Below are positions 36,887 to 45,124 of a stretch of 64,000 nt of DNA, piece by piece (position 1 is the first letter of the stretch; the number at the start of each line of letters is the position of its first letter). The position numbers and the translations under genes are program-made. Origin of the DNA: Rhodospirillales bacterium (lineage in GTDB: Bacteria; Pseudomonadota; Alphaproteobacteria; Rhodospirillales; Thalassospiraceae); NCBI GenBank assembly GCA_019634165.1, contig JAHQVT010000006.1, positions 496,001 to 560,000 of the forward strand. The letters are read 5' to 3'. Below the pieces are notes generated by a model. That model was not told the DNA's origin. It did no database searches and saw nothing but the letters and a program-made list of their open reading frames with translations.

Positions 36887-38026
36887 TTACTTTGACAGCA
36901 ATAACTGCCCTTCACGCCCGGCAAGGGGCTTTTCCCCAGCGACAGAACAAAGGTATCCCCCCGGTACGATCAAACGAATGCCAATTCGGGAATAAAGGAT
37001 GCCATCAGTCCGGCTGGAAAATGGCGTTTTGGCGCCTGTCTCGCAATCAAGAACATATCCCAATTCCTGACCTGCTTTGACCTTCGCGCCAGCTTCGACC
37101 GCAAACACAACCATACCCCCATGCGATGCCATCACACGATCGACGCCAGAAAGTGGAGTTGCATCACATTTCGGTTCTGGTAGGGGGCCCGGATCACCGG
37201 CAATCACCCCTCGGCGTTGCAGGAACTTGAACATGTTAGCTGCATCTGGAATGGCGTATTCGTCATAAACATCACGCTCCCCGCGCAATTCAATGGTTGT
37301 TGCAAGGGTTGCCATTGGGATTGGGAATTTGTCACCATATACACGGCGCAGTTCGACCCAAGGACGGGTAAACGTCTCGTCAAAGGGATTGCCGCCACTA
37401 ATTTCTGCGATCAGACTGCATTCAGAACCAATCTGTGCCGATAGATCCGCTGCATCGGGCCAGTTATGGTCGCTGATGTAAAGATGCATCGGCGCTTCCC
37501 AGTCACAATGCAGGTCCATCACATAATCTGCATCAATTGCAAGTTCCGCTAAGGTAAGACGAAGATCCTGCAGATCGGACAGCGGACTAATGTCTTTACG
37601 GTGCTTGACAATCAGGCGACGCAGTTCGGCCCGGATCAGTTTGACGTTCGCATCTGCATCCTGTCCAAGTTTACCATCGACAGCTTCAATTAGCGCGGCA
37701 CTCAAGTCTGGATAATGGCGGTTAAAGTTCTCGCCGCTACGCATCTCGAAACGCCCGATTGGTTTCATATCGACATATTGTGTAAAGCCAATTGGGTTGG
37801 CAAAGGGCACAACAACGATTTCGCCCGCGATTTCACCCTTGGCGTCGGCCTCTTTTAAAAGTGCTTCAAGATGATGCAGAGTGATAACGCCCGGTAATTC
37901 GTCAGCATGCAGAGCTGCTTGGAAATAAACTTTGGGGCCAGTTTCTGCCTTCCCATATCGGCGCACGGTCAATGCACGGGATGTACCCATTTGGGGGCGA
38001 AGGAGTTCAATGCGTTCTTCTTGCAT
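36887..38026 (-). CDS. aotO: AotO-like succinylglutamate desuccinylase/aspartoacylase-family protein
   Basis: About 379 residues from ATG 38026 (MQEERIELL), chosen for the AGGA eight bases upstream. It is a zinc carboxypeptidase-like fold: ALHADELPGVITLHHLEAL carries the HxxE zinc motif and MDLHCDWEAPMHLY the third histidine. FANPIGFTQYVD and GENFNRHYPDL are also family segments. A C-terminal beta-domain (about 285-379) resembles the lipoyl-like tail of this family. It follows an arginine/ornithine-type ABC operon in the same position as aotO in Pseudomonas aeruginosa. The reaction is unknown; a deacylase acting on an acylated basic amino acid is plausible. Confidence 0.85.
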   Translation of the reverse strand: MQEERIELLRPQMGTSRALTVRRYGKAETGPKVYFQAALHADELPGVITLHHLEALLKEADAKGEIAGEIVVVPFANPIGFTQYVDMKPIGRFEMRSGENFNRHYPDLSAALIEAVDGKLGQDADANVKLIRAELRRLIVKHRKDISPLSDLQDLRLTLAELAIDADYVMDLHCDWEAPMHLYISDHNWPDAADLSAQIGSECSLIAEISGGNPFDETFTRPWVELRRVYGDKFPIPMATLATTIELRGERDVYDEYAIPDAANMFKFLQRRGVIAGDPGPLPEPKCDATPLSGVDRVMASHGGMVVFAVEAGAKVKAGQELGYVLDCETGAKTPFSSRTDGILYSRIGIRLIVPGGYLCSVAGEKPLAGREGQLLLSK

Positions 38027-38143
38027 GGTGGTATCCTGGAAAATGGTGGCGTGGGGCAAAGAAGCCCGGCTGGATCAAAGCATGTCGCACAAGATTTTGC
38101 GGATGCTTATCGCCAAAAACCGGGCTGCTTTAATATAGTAATC

Positions 38144-38887
38144 TTAGGCAGACGCTGGTTTCGCAGCCCCTGGTGGTTTGTCTTTGCGCCGTTCGTTCCG
38201 GCGCAAATAACGTTCAATTCCCTTAAAACCAAACGTAAGGGTGTAGACGATGATCAAATAGATCACGCCAGCCGAAATAAAGGCTTCATAGGGTAGGGCC
38301 GTCCGCGCGACAATTTTACGCGCAGCACCGGTCAGTTCCATCATAGTGACGGTGGATGCAAGCGAGGTGGCTTTCAGCGTAAAGATTACGTCATTGGTGT
38401 AGGCAGGCCAGATCATCTGCCACATTCGCGGGAAAATGATGCGGCGATATATGGTCCAGGGTGACATGCCACAAGCACGCGCAGCTTCTAATTCACCACT
38501 TGGTACATTCTGAATGCCACCGCGCATGATTTCGGCAACATATGCCGCTGTATTGAGAACAAAAGTCAGTAGGCAATACCAATACGGATTGCGCAAATAG
38601 ACCCAGCTCCAATGATCCTGAATGCCATCAATGTTTGAGACAAGCTGACCGACACCATAATACATCATAAACAGCTGACCGATCAGCGGTGTACCACGGA
38701 AAACATAGATGAAGGAAAATGGAACAGCCTGTATCCAAACCTTTTTCGAAACACGCGCGACAGCAAGTGGGATCGCAAGCAAAGTGCCAAGCGTCACCGA
38801 TATAACCAAAAGCTCTACCGTTAGTAAGAACCCACGCCAAAGCCACGTATCGTATTTACCCAGAACATATAACAGATCTTCAAACAT
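38144..38887 (-). CDS. aotM: Basic amino acid ABC transporter permease (AotM/HisM type)
   Basis: 247 residues with about five helices. The N-terminal GFLLTVELLVISVTLGTLLA begins the HEQRo (His/Glu/Gln/Arg) permease domain. VFRGTPLIGQLFMMYYGV and PSGELEAARACGMSPWTIYR (EAA loop) are typical of HisM. The C-terminal tail is lysine/arginine-rich. It starts 3 bases after the stop of the preceding permease. Confidence 0.92.
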   Translation of the reverse strand: MFEDLLYVLGKYDTWLWRGFLLTVELLVISVTLGTLLAIPLAVARVSKKVWIQAVPFSFIYVFRGTPLIGQLFMMYYGVGQLVSNIDGIQDHWSWVYLRNPYWYCLLTFVLNTAAYVAEIMRGGIQNVPSGELEAARACGMSPWTIYRRIIFPRMWQMIWPAYTNDVIFTLKATSLASTVTMMELTGAARKIVARTALPYEAFISAGVIYLIIVYTLTFGFKGIERYLRRNERRKDKPPGAAKPASA

Positions 38888-38890
38888 CTC

Positions 38891-39583
38891 TTATGCCCTC
38901 GCAATTCCGCGGGCAGCCCGCTTCTCAAGATGATTGAAGACGATCAGCGAAACCGTTGTAAAGGCAAGGAACATCAGCATCGCGACAAGATAAAACGTAA
39001 AGGGTGCTTTTTCTGTCCCGGCACCAATAGCCGCTTTGCGCATGATTTCTTCGACACCAACCACAGAAATAAGTGCAGTGTCCTTGATCAAGACCTGAAA
39101 CAGGTTGTTAAGCCCTGGAAGGGCAAACCGCCAGAGTTGGGGCAACTTAATACGAATAAAAATCTGACTTGGCGTCATGCCGCAGGCAGTTGCTGCTTCG
39201 ATTTGGCCAAGCGGAATAGATTGCATAGCCGCCCGGAACACTTCAGATGCAAAGGCACCTTGAACCAAGGCCAGTGCGGCAACGCCGGACCAAAATGCCG
39301 GAATATCAACCCGGGTTTCCTCGCCAGAGATTAATTCCGCAAGGTTCTGAATAGCGATTGTGCCGCCAAAATAAATCAACAAAATAACAAGAAGTTCAGG
39401 AATGCCACGGATAAGAACGGTGTAGCTTTCTCCAATGATCCGCAATGTGCGAAACCGCGAAAGTTTGGCGGATGCCCCCAACAAACCAATAATAATCATG
39501 AATGGCAGAACGGTCAGGCAAAGTTGAACTGTAACCAGTCCCCCTTCAAGCATTTGCCAGCCGCGGCCGTATAAATCGAACAT
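38891..39583 (-). CDS. aotQ: Basic amino acid ABC transporter permease (AotQ/HisQ type)
   Basis: 230 residues. GGLVTVQLCLTVLPFMIIIG starts the domain; VLIRGIPELLVILLIYFGG and PLGQIEAATACGMTPSQIF (EAA loop) are typical HisQ segments. It forms the membrane heterodimer with the next gene. Confidence 0.92.
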   Translation of the reverse strand: MFDLYGRGWQMLEGGLVTVQLCLTVLPFMIIIGLLGASAKLSRFRTLRIIGESYTVLIRGIPELLVILLIYFGGTIAIQNLAELISGEETRVDIPAFWSGVAALALVQGAFASEVFRAAMQSIPLGQIEAATACGMTPSQIFIRIKLPQLWRFALPGLNNLFQVLIKDTALISVVGVEEIMRKAAIGAGTEKAPFTFYLVAMLMFLAFTTVSLIVFNHLEKRAARGIARA

Positions 39584-39654
39584 GATGTCTCCAGCTTTCC
39601 TTGATGCTGATCGTTCTTCATGCCCCTAACCGAAGACCGAACAACAATAAGGGT

Positions 39655-39678
39655 GGGGCGGCAATGATTTGCCGCCCC
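39655..39678 (-). terminator. Hairpin after the amino-acid binding-protein gene
   Basis: GGGGCGGCAA (39655-39664) pairs perfectly with TTGCCGCCCC (39669-39678). It lies in the 112-base gap between aotJ and aotQ and lacks a T-tract. It is probably an mRNA 3' stabiliser giving excess binding protein. Confidence 0.7.
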
Positions 39679-39695
39679 TTTGTATATTTTGCAGA

Positions 39696-40493
39696 TCAAT
39701 TCGGGTGAAGATTGATCGCCGGGAAATACTTTTTGTTCAGCTCGTCATAGGAGCCGTTTGCAAGCATTTCAGCCAAAGCTTTGTTGAAGATTGCTTTCAG
39801 GTCCTGGTCTTCTTTACGAATGCCAATACCTGCGCCATCTCCGAACCATTTGCTCGGCGCAAACTGGTTGGAAACAAAGCCATATCCCTTGCCTTCGTCA
39901 GAGTTGATCCATGCTTCCAGCGTGCCGGAATCAGCAAGGGTTGCATCAACACGACCGGCTGTAAGATCAAGCAGTGCTTCATCCTGTGTGCCATACATGC
40001 GAATTTCGATACCTGGGAAGTTATCTTCCAGGAAGTTCGCATGCGTGGTGGAACGCTGAACACCAACGACCATACCGTCAAGCGCGTCTTCGATGACTTT
40101 GCCATCTTTATAAGCTGCGATGCTCATGCCGTCTTTGCCAACAAAAACAGCCGGCGTATTGCTGTAATAGTCAGAAAAGTCGATGGAACGCTTGCGTTCT
40201 TCAGTGATCGACATCTGAGCGATAATCGCGTCATATTTTTTGGCGAGAAGACCGGGGATCATACCATCCCAGTCTTGAGCAACAATTTCGCATTCGATTT
40301 TTGCGGTTTCACAAAGTTTGTTTGCAAAATCGACATCAAAACCGATGAGCTTACCGTTTTCATCCATCATGTTGAACGGAGGGTAGGCACCCTCGGTCGC
40401 GACAACGACTTTTTCCCAAGCAGCATTTGCTGCCGACGCGCTCAGTGCAATGCCGATAGCAGCGGCAGATGCAACCTTAATCCAGTTTTTCAT
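39696..40493 (-). CDS. aotJ: Periplasmic basic amino acid-binding protein (AotJ/ArgT type)
   Basis: 265 residues. Signal peptide 1-24 (IKVASAAAIGIALSASAANA). The mature protein has the family-3 pattern EGAYPPFNMMDENGKLIGFD, AKIECEIVAQDWDGMIPGLL, KYDAIIAQMSITEERKRSID and GYGFVSNQF. These match lysine/arginine/ornithine or octopine/nopaline binders. AAGGGAGAG precedes the ATG. Confidence 0.93.
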   Translation of the reverse strand: MKNWIKVASAAAIGIALSASAANAAWEKVVVATEGAYPPFNMMDENGKLIGFDVDFANKLCETAKIECEIVAQDWDGMIPGLLAKKYDAIIAQMSITEERKRSIDFSDYYSNTPAVFVGKDGMSIAAYKDGKVIEDALDGMVVGVQRSTTHANFLEDNFPGIEIRMYGTQDEALLDLTAGRVDATLADSGTLEAWINSDEGKGYGFVSNQFAPSKWFGDGAGIGIRKEDQDLKAIFNKALAEMLANGSYDELNKKYFPAINLHPN

Positions 40494-40581
40494 TTAAACT
40501 CTCCCTTGTTAATTGGAATGGTACACAATTCATTGTTCCCATCCTTGCGACCGCAACCACACAAATTACGGCCTGCCCAAA

Positions 40582-41355
40582 TCAGAAGTCCCGCTGAAGA
40601 AATTGCTTCATGCGTTCCGATTTTGGATTCTCAAATACATCAGTCGGATTGCCAAATTCCTCAACCCGACCCTGATGCAAATACATAACGTGACTGGACA
40701 CACCCTTTGCGAACCCCATTTCGTGGGTGACAACCAGCATCGTTCGGCCTTCGTCGGCCAAATCGGTCATCACTCTGAGCACTTCCCCAACAAGTTCGGG
40801 GTCAAGCGCAGAAGTTGGTTCATCAAACAGTAAAACTTCAGGCTCAATCGCCAGTGCGCGCGCAATGGCAGCACGCTGTTGCTGTCCGCCTGATACATGC
40901 CCCGGATAGTAATCGCGGCGTTCATACATCCCTACTTTCTGAAGCAATGCATCAGCACGTTCGATGGCTTCTTTCTTGGGAACCCCAAGAACATGAACTG
41001 GTGCTTCAATGACATTTTCCAGAATGGTTAGATGGCTCCATAAGTTGAAGCTCTGAAATACCATTGCCAGCTTGGTCCGAATACGCTGCAGTTGTTTTTT
41101 ATCCGCTGCATCCTGCGACCCGTCTTTAAGCGTCTTCATGCGAATCAGTTCGCCTTTGACGTAGACTTTCCCGGCATTCGGGGTTTCAAGCAGATTGATG
41201 CATCGTAAAAAAGTACTTTTGCCCGATCCAGAGGAGCCAATAATCGAAATTACGTCGCCGGTATTAGCCGCAAGGTCTATTCCTTTGAGAACTTCATGGT
41301 CCCCAAAACTTTTGAACATTCCTTCGACCTGCAGGGCGGGTATGTTTTTGCTCAT
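40582..41355 (-). CDS. aotP: Basic amino acid ABC transporter ATPase (AotP/HisP type)
   Basis: 257 residues. Walker [19 protein letters not shown] near 38, Q-loop [17 protein letters not shown], signature [18 protein letters not shown], Walker [19 protein letters not shown], switch [33 protein letters not shown] is the insertion typical of HisP-like ATPases. It is the first gene of the operon, so the order here is aotP-J-Q-M-O. Confidence 0.94.
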   Translation of the reverse strand: MSKNIPALQVEGMFKSFGDHEVLKGIDLAANTGDVISIIGSSGSGKSTFLRCINLLETPNAGKVYVKGELIRMKTLKDGSQDAADKKQLQRIRTKLAMVFQSFNLWSHLTILENVIEAPVHVLGVPKKEAIERADALLQKVGMYERRDYYPGHVSGGQQQRAAIARALAIEPEVLLFDEPTSALDPELVGEVLRVMTDLADEGRTMLVVTHEMGFAKGVSSHVMYLHQGRVEEFGNPTDVFENPKSERMKQFLQRDF

Positions 41356-41731
41356 ATCGAGTTAAAAATTCCCCTGTTGAGAGTCTCAGTTTTTCATTTG
41401 TCTTTGCATCCTAAATCAGATGCTCCCCCACAAGACACGCTAAAGCGCCTCTCATTCCGTCAATAATTGCCTATCCAACGAAAGTATTTCCACTGATTTT
41501 TTGCAGTTTTATGAAGAAAACAGGGGTTTCAGGCGGTTAACGATCACAATCAAACGCCGCATCGCACAAATCGTGCGGCAGTACGTGATTTTACGCAACA
41601 AAAAACTACAACGGATTTTGCGGGTATGAGTTCAACAGAACCAAACGGCCTGAAAACAGTTCGATGAGACTCCTTGTTTCGACACCCAATGCTCAAACGA
41701 TCTTATACCTCACCGACAATTCAGACCAAAA
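41356..41731 (-). promoter_or_regulatory. Upstream region of the aot-like operon
   Basis: Gap of about 375 bases without a gene. A nested palindrome GCCGCA...TGCGGC with CGCAC-AAATC-GTGCG inside lies at about 41556-41579. It is the only evident operator or hairpin candidate. The rest is AT-rich and probably holds the promoter. No ArgR box could be recognised with confidence. Confidence 0.4.
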
Positions 41732-41763
41732 CACCACCGACCCGTTGCGGTTGGTCGGTGGTG
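41732..41763 (-). terminator. Rho-independent terminator of the chemoreceptor gene
   Basis: Perfect 11-bp stem CACCACCGACC (41732-41742) / GGTCGGTGGTG (41753-41763). On the minus strand it runs into TTTTGG. Confidence 0.88.
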
Positions 41764-41790
41764 CCTTGTCCTAATCTAAAAATATTCTGA

Positions 41791-43737
41791 TCAATCGTTA
41801 TCACGGACAGATTTTAGGAACCCAAGAACCTCGTCGCGTAGTCGCTGTGCCAATTCACGCATCTCGCTTGATGACTTGAGAAGTGAATTTGCTTCTGCAC
41901 TGACCATGTTCGATGCGTCAGAGACTGCCGAAACGTTTTGGGATACTTCTTGTGTTCCGGATGCCGCACGTTGAACACTATCCGCAATTTCACGTGTCGC
42001 AGCCCCTTGCTGTTCAACAGCAGCAGCGATCGCATTGCAGAATTCGTTGATACGTTCAATCGTTGTTGAAATCGATTCAATCTCGGATACCGAACGGGTA
42101 GAGGACCCTTGAATACCATCAACTTGTGTCTGGATATCTCCGGTGGCCTTGTCGGTCTGATTGGCAAGCGACTTCACCTCGCCGGCAACAACGGCAAAGC
42201 CTTTGCCTGCATCACCAGCACGGGCAGCTTCGATGGTCGCATTTAGAGCCAGAAGGTTGGTTTGACCTGCAATATCCTGAATAAGACCAACAACCTTGCC
42301 AATGCGTTCTGCTGCCGCGGCAAGTTCGGTAACAGTTGCTGTGGTATTATTCACCCCATCAACGGCTTCTGTTGCCACCTCGATGGATTGTGTAACCTGC
42401 GCCCCGATTTCACGAATAGCTGCTGAAAGTTCCTCGGTAGCGGATGCAACTGCTTGCACATTTTCCGTTGTAATATTGGCTGCATTCGAAACAGCAGCAG
42501 CACGCGCCGTCGATTCTTCTGCGTTGGCGGAAAGTTGGGTTGCAACCTTTTGGGTCTGCTCTGCGGCATCGGCCACGGTTTCAACAATCGAAAGAACACT
42601 TTTTTCAAAATTATCGGCCATTTGATCAAGGGCACGTTTTCGTTCCTGTGCCGCGCGCTTGTTTGACTGTTCGTTTTCACTGGCCAGTCGTCCTACTTCG
42701 GCAGCGTTATTCTTGAAAACAAGAACGGCGGCCGCCATTGCACCAATTTCATCTTTTAACTCAATGCCGGGTACGTCGACGTCGCTATCACCTTTGGCCA
42801 AACGGGTCATGGCCGACGTCATACTTAAAACAGGGCGCGAAACCCAACCACGAACCAAAAGCCCCATAAGTCCCATAATCGCCAAAACAGCAATGATCGC
42901 CGTAATAATGGCGGTGTAACGGAATTCACTGAGTGACGCGTAAGCCGCCCCATGATCAAGGGCAAAACCCAGATACCAGTTTACGGAAGGCAGGCCTTCA
43001 ACCTTGAAGAAGGTAAATAATTGATCACCAGTACCATTGATGACGTTATCCATTCCTTCCTCAACAGAAGGGGTGTTTTCAGGAAACACTTCGCCAATCT
43101 GCTGTAGGGTAAAGTCCGAATTGGGATGAATAAGAACGGTACCTTTATCATTCACAAGGAAACCATAGCCAATGCCACCCAAATCGATACTGCGGATCAA
43201 ATCACCAAGAATGGTGATATTAATATCACCACCAACAACCCCCAACAGATTTGAACCGTCAAACACCGGTGTCGTCGCGGTAACGATCAACTGGCCTGTT
43301 GACGCATCCGTATAAGGTTCTGTCAAAGTGCTATCACCAATGGTAACCGCATCTCCGTACCACGGCCGCGCGCGGGGATCATAACCATCGGGCAATTCGT
43401 CTGGCGGATACATTGTCATAACGCCATCGGCGCTGCCGAAGTACGAATAGATAAACGATTCCGCAAGCGCCTGACCGCTTGTGACGGCCTTTACCGCCTC
43501 AGGAGAAGGGTCTCGGGCGACATTATTGGCAAGACTTTCGACCAGCAATCGCCTGCCATCAAGCCAGTTTGAAATCCCCGCAGTCGCAAGAGACCCGCTT
43601 TCGGTTAGCTTGGATTGCAGGGCCGCTTGGATGGAGTTGCGTTGTTGATAGTCAAAATAAAGAATGAAGGCGATAAAGGTGGTCACGACAATCATTGCTG
43701 CTGCAAGCAAGATTCTACTGCCGATATTTAACGACAT
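41791..43737 (-). CDS. Methyl-accepting chemotaxis protein with amino-acid-type dCache_1 sensor
   Basis: 648 residues. TM1 about 8-29, periplasmic dCache_1 domain about 35-270, TM2 about 272-292, HAMP about 290-345, then the signalling coiled coil with the hairpin tip [20 protein letters not shown]. The sensor carries Tyr119, Arg124, Trp126, Tyr127, Tyr142 and Asp171 ([20 protein letters not shown]). Their spacing equals that of the amino-acid-binding motif described for PctA-like dCache_1AA domains (Y121, R126, W128, Y129, Y144, D173). It should therefore sense amino acids. No C-terminal CheR-tether pentapeptide is present (ends RDND). Confidence 0.95.
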   Translation of the reverse strand: MSLNIGSRILLAAAMIVVTTFIAFILYFDYQQRNSIQAALQSKLTESGSLATAGISNWLDGRRLLVESLANNVARDPSPEAVKAVTSGQALAESFIYSYFGSADGVMTMYPPDELPDGYDPRARPWYGDAVTIGDSTLTEPYTDASTGQLIVTATTPVFDGSNLLGVVGGDINITILGDLIRSIDLGGIGYGFLVNDKGTVLIHPNSDFTLQQIGEVFPENTPSVEEGMDNVINGTGDQLFTFFKVEGLPSVNWYLGFALDHGAAYASLSEFRYTAIITAIIAVLAIMGLMGLLVRGWVSRPVLSMTSAMTRLAKGDSDVDVPGIELKDEIGAMAAAVLVFKNNAAEVGRLASENEQSNKRAAQERKRALDQMADNFEKSVLSIVETVADAAEQTQKVATQLSANAEESTARAAAVSNAANITTENVQAVASATEELSAAIREIGAQVTQSIEVATEAVDGVNNTTATVTELAAAAERIGKVVGLIQDIAGQTNLLALNATIEAARAGDAGKGFAVVAGEVKSLANQTDKATGDIQTQVDGIQGSSTRSVSEIESISTTIERINEFCNAIAAAVEQQGAATREIADSVQRAASGTQEVSQNVSAVSDASNMVSAEANSLLKSSSEMRELAQRLRDEVLGFLKSVRDND

Positions 43738-44036
43738 TGGGTCGTCCTCCGAAAGTACCCCTAATCCTAGTCACTTTGTGACCCTCACAGGCGATTACAA
43801 GCGCTTTTGACGTGATGAAAGGCCGTACTTTAGAAAGTTGTTCTGTACTTATTTAAAGGCATAGCAGGAGCCCTTATTCTACCAAAGTAGCATACGCTCA
43901 AATAGCAACATGCCTTTCCAAGCATCCGGTTTTAGTTATTGATTACAGACCAGATTGCCTTCAACCTTTGGTTTCCCCATATGTGGAACTGTCTTGGGGG
44001 CAACGTCACATAATTACCAATAAACGGAGGAAACAA
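43738..44036. promoter_or_regulatory. Divergent promoter region, chemoreceptor / TRAP transporter
   Basis: 299 bases. GTCAC-TTT-GTGAC (43770-43782) is a short perfect inverted repeat close to the chemoreceptor start. The remainder holds AT-rich promoter-like sequence and the GGAGG ribosome site of the TAXI gene. No other element is seen. Confidence 0.4.
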
Positions 44037-45011
44037 ATGAAACGCGCATTATTTGCAGGGATGGCGGTAGCGTTCGCGTTCGGGAGTACGGCTGCCGTAG
44101 CACAGGATCGTGCGGGATGGCCAGATAGCTTTACGGTTGGAACCGCATCACAGGGTGGTACCTATTTCGCTTATGGTTCGGGCTGGGCAAACCTTGTGGC
44201 TGAAGAACTTGGCATTTCGGGCGGCGGTGAAGTTACCGGTGGCCCAATGCAGAACATGGCACTGGTTCATACCGGTGAAGCAGCCTTTGGCATGACGACG
44301 ATGGGACCGGCGGCTGAATCGCTTGGCGGCACCAACCCAATCGCACCGGGCGTTCAAATGACCAATGCTTGTGCGATGTTCCCGATGTATCAGACCCCGT
44401 TCTCAATCACGGCTCTTTCTTCATCTGGGATCACGTCGGTTGCTGATATTCCAGACGGTGCCAAAATCGGTTTTGGTCCGGCAGGTTCAACTTCCGATAC
44501 GTATTTCCCACGGATGCTCGAAGAGCTGGGTGTGAATTTCGAACGTCGTAACGGCGGTTGGTCCGACCTTGGCGGCCAGCTTCAAGACGGCTTGCTTGAT
44601 GTGATTGCGTTTGCTGCTGGTGTTCCTGTGCCGGCTGTCAGTCAACTTGAAGTACAAACGGACGTCAACATCATCGAGTTCACCGCCGATGAGCAGAAAA
44701 AAATCATGGATGCTTTCCCGGTATCAGAATTTGATATCGCTGCTGACACCTACACCACGCTGACCGCGGCGGCGCGGTCTGTTTCCATGTGGAACTTTGC
44801 AATTGCCAATTGCGATCTTCCGGAAAGCTTTGTGTATGCCGCCACTGACGTTGTGATGTCTGATAATGACCGCATGGTATCAATTCACCGTGCTGCACGT
44901 TCAACTGTTCCGGCCAACTGGGACAAGAACAAAGTCATGAAATGGCATCCTGGTGCAGCCAAGTGGTTTAATGAAAACGGCGCATCTATTCCGGCTGACA
45001 TGATCAAGTAA
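44037..45011 (+). CDS. TAXI-family TRAP transporter substrate-binding protein
   Basis: 324 residues from ATG 44037, with GGAGG upstream. The signal peptide ends near AAVAQ (1-23). The TAXI features are TVGTASQGGTYFAYGSGWAN, TGEAAFGMTTMGPAAES and GLLDVIAFAAGVPVPAVSQ. TAXI proteins deliver carboxylates (glutamate is the best-known type) to TRAP membrane subunits; the ligand here is unknown. Confidence 0.93.
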   Translation: MKRALFAGMAVAFAFGSTAAVAQDRAGWPDSFTVGTASQGGTYFAYGSGWANLVAEELGISGGGEVTGGPMQNMALVHTGEAAFGMTTMGPAAESLGGTNPIAPGVQMTNACAMFPMYQTPFSITALSSSGITSVADIPDGAKIGFGPAGSTSDTYFPRMLEELGVNFERRNGGWSDLGGQLQDGLLDVIAFAAGVPVPAVSQLEVQTDVNIIEFTADEQKKIMDAFPVSEFDIAADTYTTLTAAARSVSMWNFAIANCDLPESFVYAATDVVMSDNDRMVSIHRAARSTVPANWDKNKVMKWHPGAAKWFNENGASIPADMIK

Positions 45012-45037
45012 GTCAGTCCAACATACCGCTTAAGGAA

Positions 45038-45060
45038 GGGCCGTCAGTTCTTGACGGCCC
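45038..45060 (+). terminator. Hairpin between TAXI binding protein and permease genes
   Basis: Perfect 9-bp stem GGGCCGTCA (45038-45046) / TGACGGCCC (45052-45060), loop of 5, no T-run. Probably a stabiliser or partial terminator. Confidence 0.7.
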
Positions 45061-45124
45061 ACCTTGACTCAAACGCCGCTAAGAAGCTTGTCAAAACAAA
45101 TAATCAAGAGTGTGGGGAAATCTG

